Source: Deinococcus sp. Leaf326 (GTDB lineage Bacteria; Deinococcota; Deinococci; Deinococcales; Deinococcaceae). From it: a stretch of DNA of 64,000 nt. Position 1 is the first letter of the stretch, and the number at the start of each line of letters is the position of its first letter. The stretch spans positions 151,256-215,255 of the forward strand of contig NZ_LMOM01000001.1 in assembly GCF_001424185.1 (NCBI RefSeq), written 5' to 3'. The notes under the pieces were generated by a model. That model ran no database searches and was not told the origin of the DNA. It saw only the letters and a list, made by a program, of their open reading frames with translations. Position numbers and translations under genes: made by a program. Shown piece after piece: positions 57,179-64,000 of the stretch.

Positions 57179-58741
57179 CTAAACCGCTGGGGGGGGTCTG
57201 TATAACAGATAGGGAATCGTCGCCTGGACACAGGGGGTCAGCATGTGTGCCGCGCTGATCATCGCGTCCTCCCAGGGTTTAGGGGGCTCCATCGAGCCGG
57301 CGGCCGCATTGGCAATGTCGTTGAGATCGTGCACGATCTGGCCCCAGTTGGCGAGACGCGTTTCCGCGATCCCCGCCTCCTCAAGCTTCTCCTTCATCCG
57401 CGCAAAATCTTTGCGGTCCAGCTCGTCGTCTGGCACCCCGAGTACCTGGTTGACCAAGACGCGGCCGATCCGGCCGGGCATCGTGTACTCCGAGGCGCGG
57501 TAGACCACCTTGCGGCCGTATAGCACAGGGATATCCTCGACCCCAGGGATCTCGCCCGGCCATTTGAACGGTGCACTGCGCAACAGCAAGAAGGTGTCGG
57601 GCGAGATCCGCTTGATGAAATTCAGAAGATCGTAGACATTCCGGCAGTTCAACAGAGCGCTGGCCGTCCGCATGACGTGCCTCATCAACTGTTCCTCAAG
57701 GCGCGGGCTAGCCTGCCAGTTGATGAGGCACCACAGCGCGGCCTGATCCGCCGGATACGGCTCTTCGCGACCTAGAATCCGCTGCAAATCGGTATAGGTA
57801 GTATTCGAATCTCGGGCCGTCATAGCGCCCGCCACCAGCCGTCCGTAGAAGGCCTGCGGCTCATGCCCAACCTCCAGGAGAAGGCCGACCTCGTTACTGC
57901 CTGCGAAATACCGCTCCAGCCCAGCGGCCACCGTGCCGTAGCGCCGATCTTCAGGATCGTAGGGGCGCAGGTTGGGAAGACCGAGGAAGACATTGAGCAT
58001 GGCGCGCAGACCGGCGGTCAGGGCGTCGTCGGCGTCCGGTGGGCCCAAGACGGACAGGGCAGTTTGGTAATCACCAAGGGCCATCCAGTCTTCGGCATAG
58101 GAGCGGATGCCGAGGCCCCAGCGAGGGCGCTGCATGGGATACCGCAGGAGCGCTGCCGAGGCAGCGGGATCAGGTCGCCCGGCCGCACGATTATGGCGGC
58201 CGCTCAGAATGCTGAGGTGGTGCGCACGGTCCACCATATTGAGGGCGTTCGCGTGTTCCAGCGCGACCCGTGCATCTGCATGGGCGTCACGTCGGTGGCC
58301 GAGGCTGGCGTGAGCCACACTCAAGGAGGCGTAAGCGTGGACAGCCTCCTCCTGGTCAAGTGTCGAGACACCCTGACGACGGTAGTCCATGTTCAGGAGT
58401 GCGTCGTATTGCATCATCTGCACCATCAGCAGCATGCGGATGCCCCGCGCGGGAGCGGGAAGCTCTGGAGACTTCAAGGCGTCGGCCGCCAGCGCCATCT
58501 CAACGGTGGTGCCATTGGACAGCAGGTGGGCGCGTCTGATGTTGGCGATGTCCGATGTGCCGGGGATTTTGGCGAGCAGCTCTCGCCAGGGCATTGCCGC
58601 CCTCAGCAGGTCCCATGCCGCGGGGTCGGAGCACCGGTCGAGAATTTCTTGAGCGGTGTACGTGGGCAGCGGCTCAGACGCCTTTTCGAGGCTCGACGCA
58701 TAAGGGTCATTGAGGTCCGTGTTCCACGGCGGCTTGAGCAT
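57179..58741 (-). CDS. TPR-like protein, candidate peptide receptor (RRNPP-type)
   Basis: 520 residues from ATG 58741, with TATGGT 5 nt upstream and no Shine-Dalgarno (leaderless). Residues about 40-85 (MPWRELLAKIPGTSDIANIR, RAHLLSNGTTVEMALAADAL) could form a short helix-turn-helix. Helical repeats follow: EEAVHAYASLSVAHASLGHR, DAHADARVALEHANALNMVD, SYAEDWMALGDYQTALSVL, TPR-like with W/L-G-Y-A spacing. The remaining 270 residues are helical. Position between CI-like gene and recombinase, and the exported peptide behind it, resemble AimR-AimP and Rap-Phr systems. Alternatively an unrelated TPR regulator. Confidence 0.6.
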   Translation of the reverse strand: MLKPPWNTDLNDPYASSLEKASEPLPTYTAQEILDRCSDPAAWDLLRAAMPWRELLAKIPGTSDIANIRRAHLLSNGTTVEMALAADALKSPELPAPARGIRMLLMVQMMQYDALLNMDYRRQGVSTLDQEEAVHAYASLSVAHASLGHRRDAHADARVALEHANALNMVDRAHHLSILSGRHNRAAGRPDPAASAALLRYPMQRPRWGLGIRSYAEDWMALGDYQTALSVLGPPDADDALTAGLRAMLNVFLGLPNLRPYDPEDRRYGTVAAGLERYFAGSNEVGLLLEVGHEPQAFYGRLVAGAMTARDSNTTYTDLQRILGREEPYPADQAALWCLINWQASPRLEEQLMRHVMRTASALLNCRNVYDLLNFIKRISPDTFLLLRSAPFKWPGEIPGVEDIPVLYGRKVVYRASEYTMPGRIGRVLVNQVLGVPDDELDRKDFARMKEKLEEAGIAETRLANWGQIVHDLNDIANAAAGSMEPPKPWEDAMISAAHMLTPCVQATIPYLLYRPPPAV

Positions 58742-58768
58742 GCCTTACCATACCGGTAACCCGTGCCT

Positions 58769-58792
58769 AACGTCTATTCAATATACATTGTT
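58769..58792 (+). promoter_or_regulatory. Operator-like site D between TPR gene and recombinase
   Basis: The core TATTCAATATAC matches the centre and right half of sites B and C; the left half has two mismatches. On the plus strand TACATT (58785-58790) lies 7 nt before the ATG of a leader ORF, giving a likely -10 for the recombinase. Divergent genes share this site. Confidence 0.6.
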
Positions 58793-58797
58793 CAGTA

Positions 58798-58842
58798 ATG
58801 GCTATCCTTCTTCGTTCCCTGGACGTTATCTCAAGCGTATGA
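58798..58842 (+). CDS. 14-aa leader ORF coupled to recombinase
   Basis: MAILLRSLDVISSV, whose TGA stop overlaps the recombinase ATG as ATGA (58839-58842). ATG 58798 lies 7 nt after the TACATT box, so it could be read from a leaderless mRNA, with the recombinase then translated by re-initiation. No Shine-Dalgarno stands before the recombinase itself. Confidence 0.5.
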   Translation: MAILLRSLDVISSV

Positions 58843-60314
58843 CGGCGAATGTACCTGTCCCACACGGGAAAACGGTCGGCGGCATCCGCGTGAGCACCGC
58901 TGCCCAGGCCGACCGCTACGGTCCCGAGCGTCAGCGGTCCGACATTCTGGGCGAAGCCGACCGCGCCGGGCTGAGAATTACCGACTGGATCGAGGAATCT
59001 GTCAGCGGGGCCGACGAGGAGCGCGGCCTGGAGAACCAGTATTTCGCCCTTGCCCGGGACCATCCAGGCCTGCGCGTGATCTGGAGTCACCCCAATCGGG
59101 TGGGTCGTCACGTCGAGGTCACAGTCGGGATCGTCCGGCGGTTGCACAAGCTGGGCGCGGTCGTCCATATCGCCGGGATCGGCAACCTGCGCGACCGGCG
59201 CAACTGGCGCGAATTCATCCGGGACGCGGTCGAGGCGGAGAACGACTACAGCACCATCGTTTACAACCTGTCCGCGGGCAAGTTCGCGAAGGCCCAGCGC
59301 AACATGTGGCCGCACGGGAAGCAGCCGTTCGGGTACCGCCTGGTGCGCGACGAGCGCGGCCGCTCGACGACCCTGGAGCCGCACCCGGACGACGCGCCGG
59401 TCTACCGGACCATCGTCGAGATGTCGCTGGCCGGTCACGGCGCGCAGGCCATCGCCGATCACCTCAACCAGCTCCAGGTGCCCAACATCCGCCCGATTGG
59501 TGTCGGCCGCCAGTCCTACGGCTGGGGCGGGACGCCGGTGCGGACCATCCTGTCCAACCCCCGGTATCTCGGCCGCATGGAATACACCGGCCCGGACGGG
59601 CAGACGACCACGGTGACCTACCCGCCGCTCATCACGCCGGAGCAGTGGCAGGCGGTGCAGGAGGGGACGGCCGACCGCTTGCGCCAGCGCTCGTCGCGCT
59701 CGGACTATCCGGCCCTGTTCGCGGGCCACCTGACGTGCTCTTCCTGCGGCAGCACCATGAGCCTGGAGGTGGACCGCCCGGTCGGCGCGCAGAAACGGTA
59801 CGCCCGCTACGTCTGCCACTGGCACAACAAGCGCAAGGCGCGCGCGGCGCGCGGCCAGCCCCTGTGCTTAGGCGAGACGCGCTGGCGGGTCACGACGCTC
59901 GACGAGATGGGGTGGAGGTTCCTGGTCTACAACCTGACCCAGCCCGAGATCCTGCTGCAGCTGCTCGACGTGGGGGACCTGCCGTTGCCGGACTATTCTC
60001 GCCGCCTCGAGGAGATTGACGCCGAGATGGCGAAGGTGCTGGACATGAGCGTGCGCTTGGGCCTGCCGGAGTCGGTGGCCTTGCTGCGCCTGGTCCCGCT
60101 GCAGGAAGAGCGGGCGCGGCTTCAGGCGGTCGAGGCGCCGGTGCCGCGAGTGATCACGCCGGAGGACGCGGCGACCATGGCGCAGGGCTTTGCGGAGCGG
60201 CTGGCCAGGTTCGAGACCTTCGAGGAGCGGCGGAGTGCGCTGAGGCGTTGGCGGGTGCGCCTGTCGGTGGATATGGACGGGATTGCGGGGATTCAGCTGC
60301 GCCCAGGCGAGTAA
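58839..60314 (+). CDS. Large serine recombinase (integrase)
   Basis: 491 residues from ATG 58839. Resolvase domain: KTVGGIRVSTAAQADRYGPE with catalytic Ser19, then RQRSDILGEADRAGLRITDW and FALARDHPGLRVIWSHPNRV. The recombinase domain includes MWPHGKQPFGYRLVRDERG and QAIADHLNQLQVPNIRPIGV. A zinc ribbon (LTCSSCGSTMSL and later YVCHWHNKRKARAARG, PLC) and a short coiled coil follow. It inserts and, with a partner, excises the prophage. Alternative starts upstream would run through the operator. Confidence 0.92.
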   Translation: MTANVPVPHGKTVGGIRVSTAAQADRYGPERQRSDILGEADRAGLRITDWIEESVSGADEERGLENQYFALARDHPGLRVIWSHPNRVGRHVEVTVGIVRRLHKLGAVVHIAGIGNLRDRRNWREFIRDAVEAENDYSTIVYNLSAGKFAKAQRNMWPHGKQPFGYRLVRDERGRSTTLEPHPDDAPVYRTIVEMSLAGHGAQAIADHLNQLQVPNIRPIGVGRQSYGWGGTPVRTILSNPRYLGRMEYTGPDGQTTTVTYPPLITPEQWQAVQEGTADRLRQRSSRSDYPALFAGHLTCSSCGSTMSLEVDRPVGAQKRYARYVCHWHNKRKARAARGQPLCLGETRWRVTTLDEMGWRFLVYNLTQPEILLQLLDVGDLPLPDYSRRLEEIDAEMAKVLDMSVRLGLPESVALLRLVPLQEERARLQAVEAPVPRVITPEDAATMAQGFAERLARFETFEERRSALRRWRVRLSVDMDGIAGIQLRPGE

Positions 60315-60587
60315 ATTTCCTCACTCACACTTCAAGCGGCATTTTGACAGTTGAGTTAGACACGACTTCCTAAGAGGACGGTGGTGGTCCCCGAACATGA
60401 CTTCGCTCCCCCGAGAATCTGCCGTACCCCAGAGGGTGAAAACCCAAATTGCGAGAGTCGTGTCATGGCCCTTGATGCCAACCCATACAGCTTCCTCAGA
60501 CATCCAGAATCTTCCATAGCTAAAAATAGCGTGACATCTTGACTAATAGCGACAAATAGCATAAGTTTATCGCCAGGAGGGTAGGGG
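60315..60587. other. Intergenic region after recombinase with promoter and AATAGC repeats
   Basis: Contains no convincing gene. AATAGC occurs three times (60525-60530, 60545-60550, 60555-60560) in the promoter of the cargo operon, in one orientation, spaced 20 and 10 bp. AT content is higher than in phage genes, as in the following cassette. Confidence 0.55.
60539..60567 (+). promoter_or_regulatory. Promoter of cargo operon
   Basis: TTGACT (60539-60544), 17 nt, TAAGTT (60562-60567), then AGGAGG at 60575-60580 and ATG 60588. Near-consensus sigma-70 spacing. Confidence 0.7.
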
Positions 60588-60992
60588 ATGAATGTTGAGA
60601 TCGGTTTAGAGACCTATAAGAGGTTAACGCTACTGTTGACTCAGGGCGAGGATTATGACGCACTGATCGGCCGACTTCTGGACGAACGTGAAGTCCGCGA
60701 AGGCCCAGGGGACAGCTCGCAGGAAGTTTCCGTTTGGGCTAGGCACGCCATGACTTTCCCCGTCGGCACAAAGCTGTATGCCTCTTCAAAGGGCAAAACG
60801 TACACGGCGACTGTGCAGGTTGACGGGCTCGTCATTCCAGAATTTCCAGGTGAGGTATTCCGTTCGCTTTCGGCGGCAGCAATCAAAGTTGCCGGGGGAA
60901 ATCGAAATGGCCGCACCTTCTGGAAATATCGGGATTCTCAGGGACGGCTCGGCAGTATCGAAAGATTCTCCGATTACGTCTCGAACAGTTAG
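60588..60992 (+). CDS. RAMA-like domain protein
   Basis: 134 residues, AGGAGG 7 nt before the ATG. Residues about 55-125 (FPVGTKLYASSKGKTYTATV; GEVFRSLSAAAIKVAGGNRN; GRTFWKYRDSQGRLGSIERF) follow the RAMA pattern: g-t-x-L, a strand with A-V, SLSaAA, nG-x-fW. RAMA domains are proposed to recognise modified DNA or to accompany restriction methylases. The N-terminal 50 residues are helical. Operon with the next gene (12-nt gap). Composition differs from phage genes. Confidence 0.65.
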   Translation: MNVEIGLETYKRLTLLLTQGEDYDALIGRLLDEREVREGPGDSSQEVSVWARHAMTFPVGTKLYASSKGKTYTATVQVDGLVIPEFPGEVFRSLSAAAIKVAGGNRNGRTFWKYRDSQGRLGSIERFSDYVSNS

Positions 60993-61004
60993 AAAGGATA
61001 ATCC

Positions 61005-61655
61005 ATGCATCGACAACGCCTTGAAGCCGTCACGGATTTCTTGCTTGACCCCCGGCACTCGTCAATCGTTGACCAACGGGAACGTAAATATAAGCTTCCT
61101 GGGGCCGAAAAAATTCGCGTTCACCTTCAGTGTTTTCTAGATGGGGAGACTGCCCAGGCCAACGTAAATATCGGGAATACACTCGACATTCTGGACTGGC
61201 GGGTGGTGGACGGCCTCAATCAAGTAGCGGCGATAGCCCCAGAAACGTTTAAGCGCGCCCTACAAGCACTCTGGAGCCAGCCTCGCACAGGGAAGAACGC
61301 CGACGCTTTCTGGGCCACACTTGATCCCGGTCTCGATGTCCTCGCGCCAGATGTGTCGAAGCACTTCAACGGTGTGGGCACCAGAGCAAGCGTAGCTTCC
61401 TACTGCCTGTTTTTGGCCGATCCCATGGCCGTTCCTTTTTACCGTCCAGGCTTTGGTGGTAAAGCGATCAACTACCTGTACGAGAAAAACGCGAGTCTGA
61501 GCAAATCGTCTCCGGGCGCACTCCTGGATGATTATCATATGCGTTGTAAGTATCTGTTGCGCCACTTCACGGATGCTGGAATCCCTTTGAAGGATCTTCT
61601 AGACCTACAAAGTGCACTCTACGCAACCGTACGAGAGCACATTGAAAAGAGTTAA
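61005..61655 (+). CDS. Unknown partner of the RAMA-like protein
   Basis: 216 residues, AAAGGA upstream of ATG 61005. It contains HLQCFLDGETAQANVNIGNT, a helical middle and HMRCKYLLRHFTDAGIPLKD. No motif recognised. It shares a promoter with the RAMA-like gene and is followed by a long inverted repeat, so the pair is an independent cassette, perhaps defensive, carried next to the recombinase. Confidence 0.55.
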   Translation: MHRQRLEAVTDFLLDPRHSSIVDQRERKYKLPGAEKIRVHLQCFLDGETAQANVNIGNTLDILDWRVVDGLNQVAAIAPETFKRALQALWSQPRTGKNADAFWATLDPGLDVLAPDVSKHFNGVGTRASVASYCLFLADPMAVPFYRPGFGGKAINYLYEKNASLSKSSPGALLDDYHMRCKYLLRHFTDAGIPLKDLLDLQSALYATVREHIEKS

Positions 61656-61665
61656 GCAGCGTCTT

Positions 61666-61703
61666 AATCACTCAGTCCGAGATCAAACTCGGACTGAGTG
61701 ATT
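61666..61703. terminator. 16-bp inverted repeat after cargo operon
   Basis: Perfect 16-bp stem (AATCACTCAGTCCGAG and complement, 6-nt loop) starting 10 nt after the stop at 61655. There is no strong T-run, but length and place fit a transcription terminator close to the prophage end. Confidence 0.6.
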
Positions 61704-61733
61704 ACCAATAAGTACTGAGCTGGCTTTCACCGC

Positions 61734-61871
61734 TTACGCACGCATCATGACGATGCTCAGCGTGCCAGACAGCATCCAGATGATGACTTCGGCTCGGTAG
61801 GCCGCCATGTCCGCGAACTGGGTGACGAACAGCACGCGGGCCTTGTTCAGCGCGGCGCGCAGCTCAGTCAC
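61734..61871 (-). pseudogene. Truncated ABC-2 permease, disrupted by the prophage
   Basis: 45 codons from GTG 61871, overlapping the ATPase stop by 8 nt: MTELRAALNKARVLFVTQFA, then DMAAYRAEVIIWMLSGTLSI and VMM, then RA and a stop. The start is a typical ABC-2 permease N-terminus with its first membrane helix, which is cut in mid-helix. The rest should lie at the left end of the prophage, outside the window. The break near 61742 marks the attachment site. The host therefore loses this permease in the lysogen. Confidence 0.8.
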
Positions 61872-62898
61872 CTGGAACCCCCGCTTCCCGCCGGACGTTC
61901 GCCCGCTCCTGATGGCCGAACAGCTCGGCCATCACGGCCTCGATGGGCGGGTCCTCGACCGTGAGGTCGGCCACGTCCAGCTCGGTCAGGAGGCGGGCGG
62001 CGCGCGCGCTCACCTCGGCGCGCGGCACGGTCAGTTCGGCGCTCAGGCCGTCACTGGATACGACCGTACCGTAGCGCGCGAGTTCCTCGGCCCCGGCCGG
62101 GCGGCGCAGTTGCAGCCGGATGGTCTTGCCGCCCGAGCCGCGCTCGACCAGCCCGGCGAGGTCGCCGTCGAAGACCAGCTCGCCCGCGTCGATCACCAGC
62201 ACCCGGCGGGCCAGCGCCGTCACGTCGGCCATGTAGTGGCTCGTGAGGATGACGGTCGCGTTGTACCGTTCGTTGTAGTCGCGCACGAACGCGCGCACGG
62301 CTTCCTGCATGTTCACGTCCAGGCCGATGGTCGGCTCGTCGAGAAACAGCACGCGCGGGCGGTGCAGCAGCGCGGCGGCGAGTTCGCACTTCATCCGCTC
62401 GCCCAGCGACAGCTTGCGCACCTGCTTGTTCAGGATGCCCGACAGACCCAGCACGTCGGTGAACTCGCGCATGGTCGCCCGGTACTGGTCCTCGGGAATC
62501 TCGTAGATGGCCTGGTTGACCAGAAAGGAATCCTGGGCAGGCAGGTCCCACATGAGCTGCTGCTTTTGCCCCATCACCAGCGTGATCTGGCGCAGGAACG
62601 CGGCCTCGCGGCGCCGCGGCTCGAACCCCGCCACCCGCGCCGTGCCGGATGTGGGGTGCAGCAGCCCCGAAAGCATCTTGAGGGTGGTCGTCTTGCCCGC
62701 GCCGTTGGGGCCCAGAAAGCCCACCACCTCGCCGGGCGCGAGGTCGAAGGACACGCCGCGCACCGCCCCGACCTCACGGGTGCGGCGGCGCACGAAGGAC
62801 CTGAGGCTGCCCATGAATCCGGAGTCCTTCTCGTGAACGGTGTATGTCTTGTTGAGGTCGCGGACGTGGACGGCCGCGTCCGGGGTGGGGGTGGTCAT
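61864..62898 (-). CDS. ABC transporter ATP-binding protein (host)
   Basis: 344 residues; ATG 62898 with GAGAGG upstream. Walker A GFLGPNGAGKTTTLKMLSGL, Q-loop VMGQKQQLMWDL, signature VRKLSLGERMKCELAAALLH, Walker B RVLFLDEPTIGLDVNMQEAV, H-loop VILTSHYMADVTALA. The C-terminal extension and the FMGSLRSFVRRRTREVGAVR N-terminus are typical of ABC-2-type exporters. Its permease partner is the truncated gene downstream, so the transporter is probably inactive in this strain unless another permease substitutes. Confidence 0.95.
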   Translation of the reverse strand: MTTPTPDAAVHVRDLNKTYTVHEKDSGFMGSLRSFVRRRTREVGAVRGVSFDLAPGEVVGFLGPNGAGKTTTLKMLSGLLHPTSGTARVAGFEPRRREAAFLRQITLVMGQKQQLMWDLPAQDSFLVNQAIYEIPEDQYRATMREFTDVLGLSGILNKQVRKLSLGERMKCELAAALLHRPRVLFLDEPTIGLDVNMQEAVRAFVRDYNERYNATVILTSHYMADVTALARRVLVIDAGELVFDGDLAGLVERGSGGKTIRLQLRRPAGAEELARYGTVVSSDGLSAELTVPRAEVSARAARLLTELDVADLTVEDPPIEAVMAELFGHQERANVRREAGVPGD

Positions 62899-63027
62899 GA
62901 AAGCCTCTCTCGGAGCAGTGGGGGAACGTTCGGCGCGCCGCTGCGGACCTTGCCCCGGTGAACAGGGCAGACCCGGCAGTGGGCGTGGGGACCGGAGCAT
63001 GGACGAACTCCCCCAGCATAGGCACAA

Positions 63028-63060
63028 GCCCCGCCCCGCGAATGCGCGAAATGGCGGGGC
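63028..63060. other. Inverted repeat in host intergenic region
   Basis: GCCCCGCC/GGCGGGGC with a 17-nt loop between the lipoprotein gene and the ABC ATPase gene; followed on the minus strand by TTGTG. Possible weak terminator for the upstream host genes. The remaining gap (62899-63099) shows nothing else. Confidence 0.45.
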
Positions 63061-63099
63061 GAATCCTGGCCTCGGTCCGCCGGTGGGCCAGGCGGCCCG

Positions 63100-63528
63100 T
63101 CAGGGCGCGGTCTGGCGCAGCGTCAGGGGCGCGTTCAGGCCCCCGACCCGCAGCGTCCCGGCAAAGTCGCGCCCGGTCACGCGCCCGCTCAGCAGCGCGC
63201 CGGCCTTGAGGCTCAGGCCGCTGACCCCGAACCCCAGCAGGCTGGCGTTGAGCCTGGGGGCGTCGCCCGCCGAGATCTCGGCCGTCAGGACGGCCCCGCC
63301 CGTCACCGGCAGCAGCGTGCCCGTGGCCCCGAACAGGTCGCCGCTGCTGCGGTTTTCCAGCGTGCCGCTCAGGCGCTGGGTCTGTTCGTCGACCGTGAAG
63401 GTCAGGCGGTAACGCTGCGCTCTGAGCAGCACCCGCGCCGAGCCCTCCCACACCTGCACCGGCTGGGGCCGCGCGGCGGGCGCGCAGGCCACCAGCCCCA
63501 GCAGGGCCCCGAGGGCGGCGCGTCTCAG
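63100..63528 (-). CDS. Putative lipoprotein (host)
   Basis: 142 residues. The frame after the previous stop starts with LRRAALGALLGLVACAPAAR, a lipoprotein signal with lipobox LVAC. No ATG or GTG fits before the signal; CTG 63528 overlaps the previous stop as CTGA, like other couplings here. The mature part is beta-rich (VQVWEGSARVLLRAQRYRLT; SGTLENRSSGDLFGATGTLL), a small envelope protein of unknown role. Confidence 0.6.
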   Translation of the reverse strand: MRRAALGALLGLVACAPAARPQPVQVWEGSARVLLRAQRYRLTFTVDEQTQRLSGTLENRSSGDLFGATGTLLPVTGGAVLTAEISAGDAPRLNASLLGFGVSGLSLKAGALLSGRVTGRDFAGTLRVGGLNAPLTLRQTAP

Positions 63529-64000
63529 GGCTGCTCCTCCGGGGGCTGCGGCACCGGGTAGACCTTGCTGTTCACGGCCTGCAGCCGGCTTTCGGGCTGG
63601 CCGTAGGTCGAGTTGATCAGGGCGGTGCGGTTCGCCGTGAACCACGTCTTCAGGGCGGGCCGTTTCGGAAAGATCTGGGCCGCCATGACCTTCTCGGCCT
63701 CGGCGCCGCGCCCGGCCAGGATCATGTTGGCGAAGTAGCCGCTCAGCACCGGCTTGAGGTTGTCGACCTGTGTTCCGGGCCGGAGACCCTCGGTGATGAT
63801 CTTCAGCTCGCGCGCCGCCTCCTGCGCGGGCACGTAGGCGTACAGGCGGGTACGGTCGGCCAGCCGCACGCCGTCCCAGCCCAGCACCGTGCTCAGGAAC
63901 GGACTCTCGGCGAAGGACCAGTCGTAGTAGGTGAGCGTATTGCTGCCCCAAACGAATTCCTTCACGCCGTCGCCGTTCAGGTCGCGCCACGCGCCGGGGT
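63525..64000 (-). CDS. FG-GAP/EF-hand-like protein, N-terminus outside window (host)
   Basis: An open frame runs off the right edge. The visible part starts PGAWRDLNGDGVKEFVWGSN: D-x-NGDG-x-x-E is a calcium-binding FG-GAP repeat motif. Later it is helical (EAARELKIITEGLRPGTQVD; MAAQIFPKRPALKTWF). GTG 63965 is not a start because the motif extends upstream of it. Coupled to the lipoprotein gene. Confidence 0.65.
   Translation of the reverse strand, partial: PGAWRDLNGDGVKEFVWGSNTLTYYDWSFAESPFLSTVLGWDGVRLADRTRLYAYVPAQEAARELKIITEGLRPGTQVDNLKPVLSGYFANMILAGRGAEAEKVMAAQIFPKRPALKTWFTANRTALINSTYGQPESRLQAVNSKVYPVPQPPEEQP

Larger units (their letters stand above)
1..61742. mobile_element. Siphovirus prophage, partial (left end outside window)
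   Basis: The order is recombinase, switch genes, early/replication genes, terminase, portal, capsid, connectors, tail tube, chaperones, tape measure and tail tip, which is the usual siphovirus layout. The right boundary is placed where the reading frame of a host ABC-2 permease breaks off, near 61742. The left boundary is not visible because tail genes run off the window. The recombinase at the right end is of the large serine type. Confidence 0.93.

Noticed and set aside
56940..57182. Plus-strand frame opposite the exported small protein
   Set aside because: The minus-strand frame has a signal peptide and follows its operon partner; the plus frame has no ribosome site.
58767..59825. Minus-strand open frame opposite the recombinase
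   Set aside because: Antisense to the serine recombinase, whose catalytic residues are clear.
1..64000. CRISPR array, rRNA or insertion sequence
   Set aside because: No regularly spaced repeats of that type, no rRNA-like sequence and no transposase apart from the serine recombinase were seen.

Overview
The window is the right-hand part of a large temperate siphovirus prophage plus about 2.3 kb of flanking host chromosome. The DNA is GC-rich. A Deinococcus-like host (phylum Deinococcota) is suggested by a DdrA/Rad52-like annealing protein, by promoters whose -10 box lies about 6 nt before a start codon (leaderless mRNAs), by frequent GTG/TTG starts and by the flanking host genes. This assignment is inference, not a database match. 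The left end of the prophage lies outside the window, and no holin/endolysin pair was recognised inside it.

Almost all phage genes lie on the minus strand in tightly coupled operons whose genes overlap by ATGA, GTGA or TGATG. From right to left: (1) 61.7-58.8 kb, a two-gene cargo cassette (RAMA-like domain protein plus an unknown protein) and a large serine recombinase; (2) 58.7-55.6 kb, the lysogeny switch: a 520-residue TPR-like protein followed by a small exported peptide, a rightward CI-like regulator and a leftward Cro-like XRE protein; (3) 55.5-36.6 kb, early genes: Rad52-like protein, HNH-AP2 endonuclease, replication initiator with 22-bp iterons inside its gene, an N6-methyltransferase-like protein, a giant ParB-family protein, UvrD-like helicase, DEDD exonuclease, ASCH protein and VRR-NUC nuclease; (4) 35.3-30.0 kb, an operon of two ParB-like proteins, a cupin-like protein, two PP-loop (SGGKDS) enzymes and a class II glutamine amidotransferase, perhaps a nucleic-acid modification pathway; (5) 29.0-16.2 kb, packaging and head: TerS, TerL, portal, a proteasome-type Ntn hydrolase and a papain-like protein where a prohead protease is expected, scaffold, decoration and major capsid proteins, connectors, a RyR-domain protein and the tail tube; (6) 16.2-0 kb, tail: chaperones G/GT joined by a -1 frameshift at CCCAAAC, a 2692-residue tape measure, and tip/fibre proteins running off the left edge.

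Four copies of one operator-like dyad (AAAGTATA, 5-nt centre, TATACTTT) sit at the Cro-like promoter, before the helicase, before the gene at 38.8 kb and between the TPR gene and the recombinase. They tie these units into one probable regulon. Three genes on the opposite strand inside the late and early blocks (DUF2511-like membrane protein, YfbU family protein, two-helix membrane protein) look like lysogeny-expressed morons.

The prophage is inserted in an ABC-2 permease gene. Only the first 43 or so codons of the permease remain at 61734-61871, directly behind an intact ABC ATPase gene. A lipoprotein-like gene and a partial FG-GAP/EF-hand-like gene follow in the host DNA.
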